In this document: piece after piece, positions 63,886 through 64,000 of the stretch | Layout: every line of letters starts with the position of its first letter | Position numbering within the stretch: position 1 is the stretch's first letter | Assembly (NCBI GenBank): GCA_905221605.1 | Contig: CAJNDS010001335.1 | Location: 541,938-605,937, forward strand | Origin: Symbiodinium natans | Taxonomy: Eukaryota > Sar > Dinophyceae > Suessiales > Symbiodiniaceae | Length of the DNA: 64,000 bases | Direction of reading: 5' to 3' | Program-made: the position numbers and the translations under genes | Notes under the pieces: generated by a model | Database searches by the model: none | The model's input: only the letters and a program-made list of their open reading frames with translations | Told to the model about the DNA's origin: nothing

Positions 63886-64000
63886 AAAAGGCCTTCATGG
63901 ACAATAAGCACATTCTGGGGCACGTTTAAGCTTACCTCTCAGCCCTAAACCCTAGACCGCAGTCATTAGGTCCAACACGTAGGCACAGGACCCGTCTACA

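Noticed and set aside
1-64000. Window as a true chromosome end
   Set aside because: Arrays are short, in both orientations, interrupted throughout, and no terminal array is present at either edge.
1-64000. tRNA, rRNA, spliced-leader RNA gene or CRISPR array
   Set aside because: No cloverleaf, rRNA core or regular repeat-spacer pattern was found by eye; the only leader-like sequence is in the LTRs and lacks the SL RNA gene context. A tRNA or covariance-model scan could still find diverged copies.

Overview
The window reads as nuclear DNA of a dinoflagellate, probably of the Symbiodinium / Suessiales kind. The basis is: (i) plant-type telomere repeats (TTTAGGG and its complement) scattered internally in both orientations; (ii) a 16.1 kb LTR retrotransposon whose LTRs contain an almost complete dinoflagellate spliced-leader sequence (3' part ATTTTGGCTCAAG exact); (iii) GC-rich, Ala/Lys-rich coding style. 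No bacterial operon, rRNA, tRNA or CRISPR was seen.

Layout. Bases 1-37519 and 53628-64000 are a mosaic of short TTTAGGG and CCCTAAA arrays and locally homogenised variants (TTTGGGG, TTGAGGG, TTAGGGC, 8-, 9- and 10-mers). They are interrupted by 60-200 bp GC-rich islands, five families of small inverted-repeat (MITE-like) elements, three minisatellites and poly-G/poly-C tracts. Most islands have the same polarity: CCCTAAA array on the left, TTTAGGG array on the right. Some islands look like exons: two pieces of a SAM-methyltransferase on the minus strand (33.2 and 32.1 kb), an LRR exon (3.8 kb), a frameshifted OTU-like cysteine protease (1.9-2.3 kb), and a few with good splice-like edges (25.9, 30.5, 60.0, 60.5 kb). 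Each island alone is weak coding evidence, because 80-100 bp of GC-rich DNA is usually open in some frame.

Bases 37524-53623 are a near-intact, recently inserted LTR retrotransposon: 309 bp LTRs with one difference, TSD GTAT. Order: LTR, leader with a 42 bp tandem repeat, gag N-terminus (38037-38312), gag with two CCCH zinc fingers running into a protease (38248-40986), then one open frame of 11.9 kb (40856-52720). Each ORF is in the +1 frame relative to the one before. The long frame holds, in order: protease tail, RT thumb/connection, RNase H, unknown regions, HHCC + DD35E integrase, a GPF/Y-like module, a Rossmann/methyltransferase-like domain, and only then the RT fingers/palm with YVDD. 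So the RT appears permuted or split around the integrase. A coding-poor spacer leads to a third gene (49127-52720, 1197 aa) with a Tpt1/KptA-type RNA 2'-phosphotransferase domain, two RanBP2-type zinc fingers, a basic GK-rich stretch, one membrane segment, a SWIM zinc finger and a single-HKD phospholipase-D/nuclease domain. Three perfect hairpins follow its stop codon.

The permuted pol plus the RNA-repair/nuclease-like third ORF is the best candidate for an undescribed system here. The second is the telomere-repeat architecture around the islands, which fits either telomere-repeat-filled introns or joined telomere-flanked fragments. All calls were made by eye; no database search was run.
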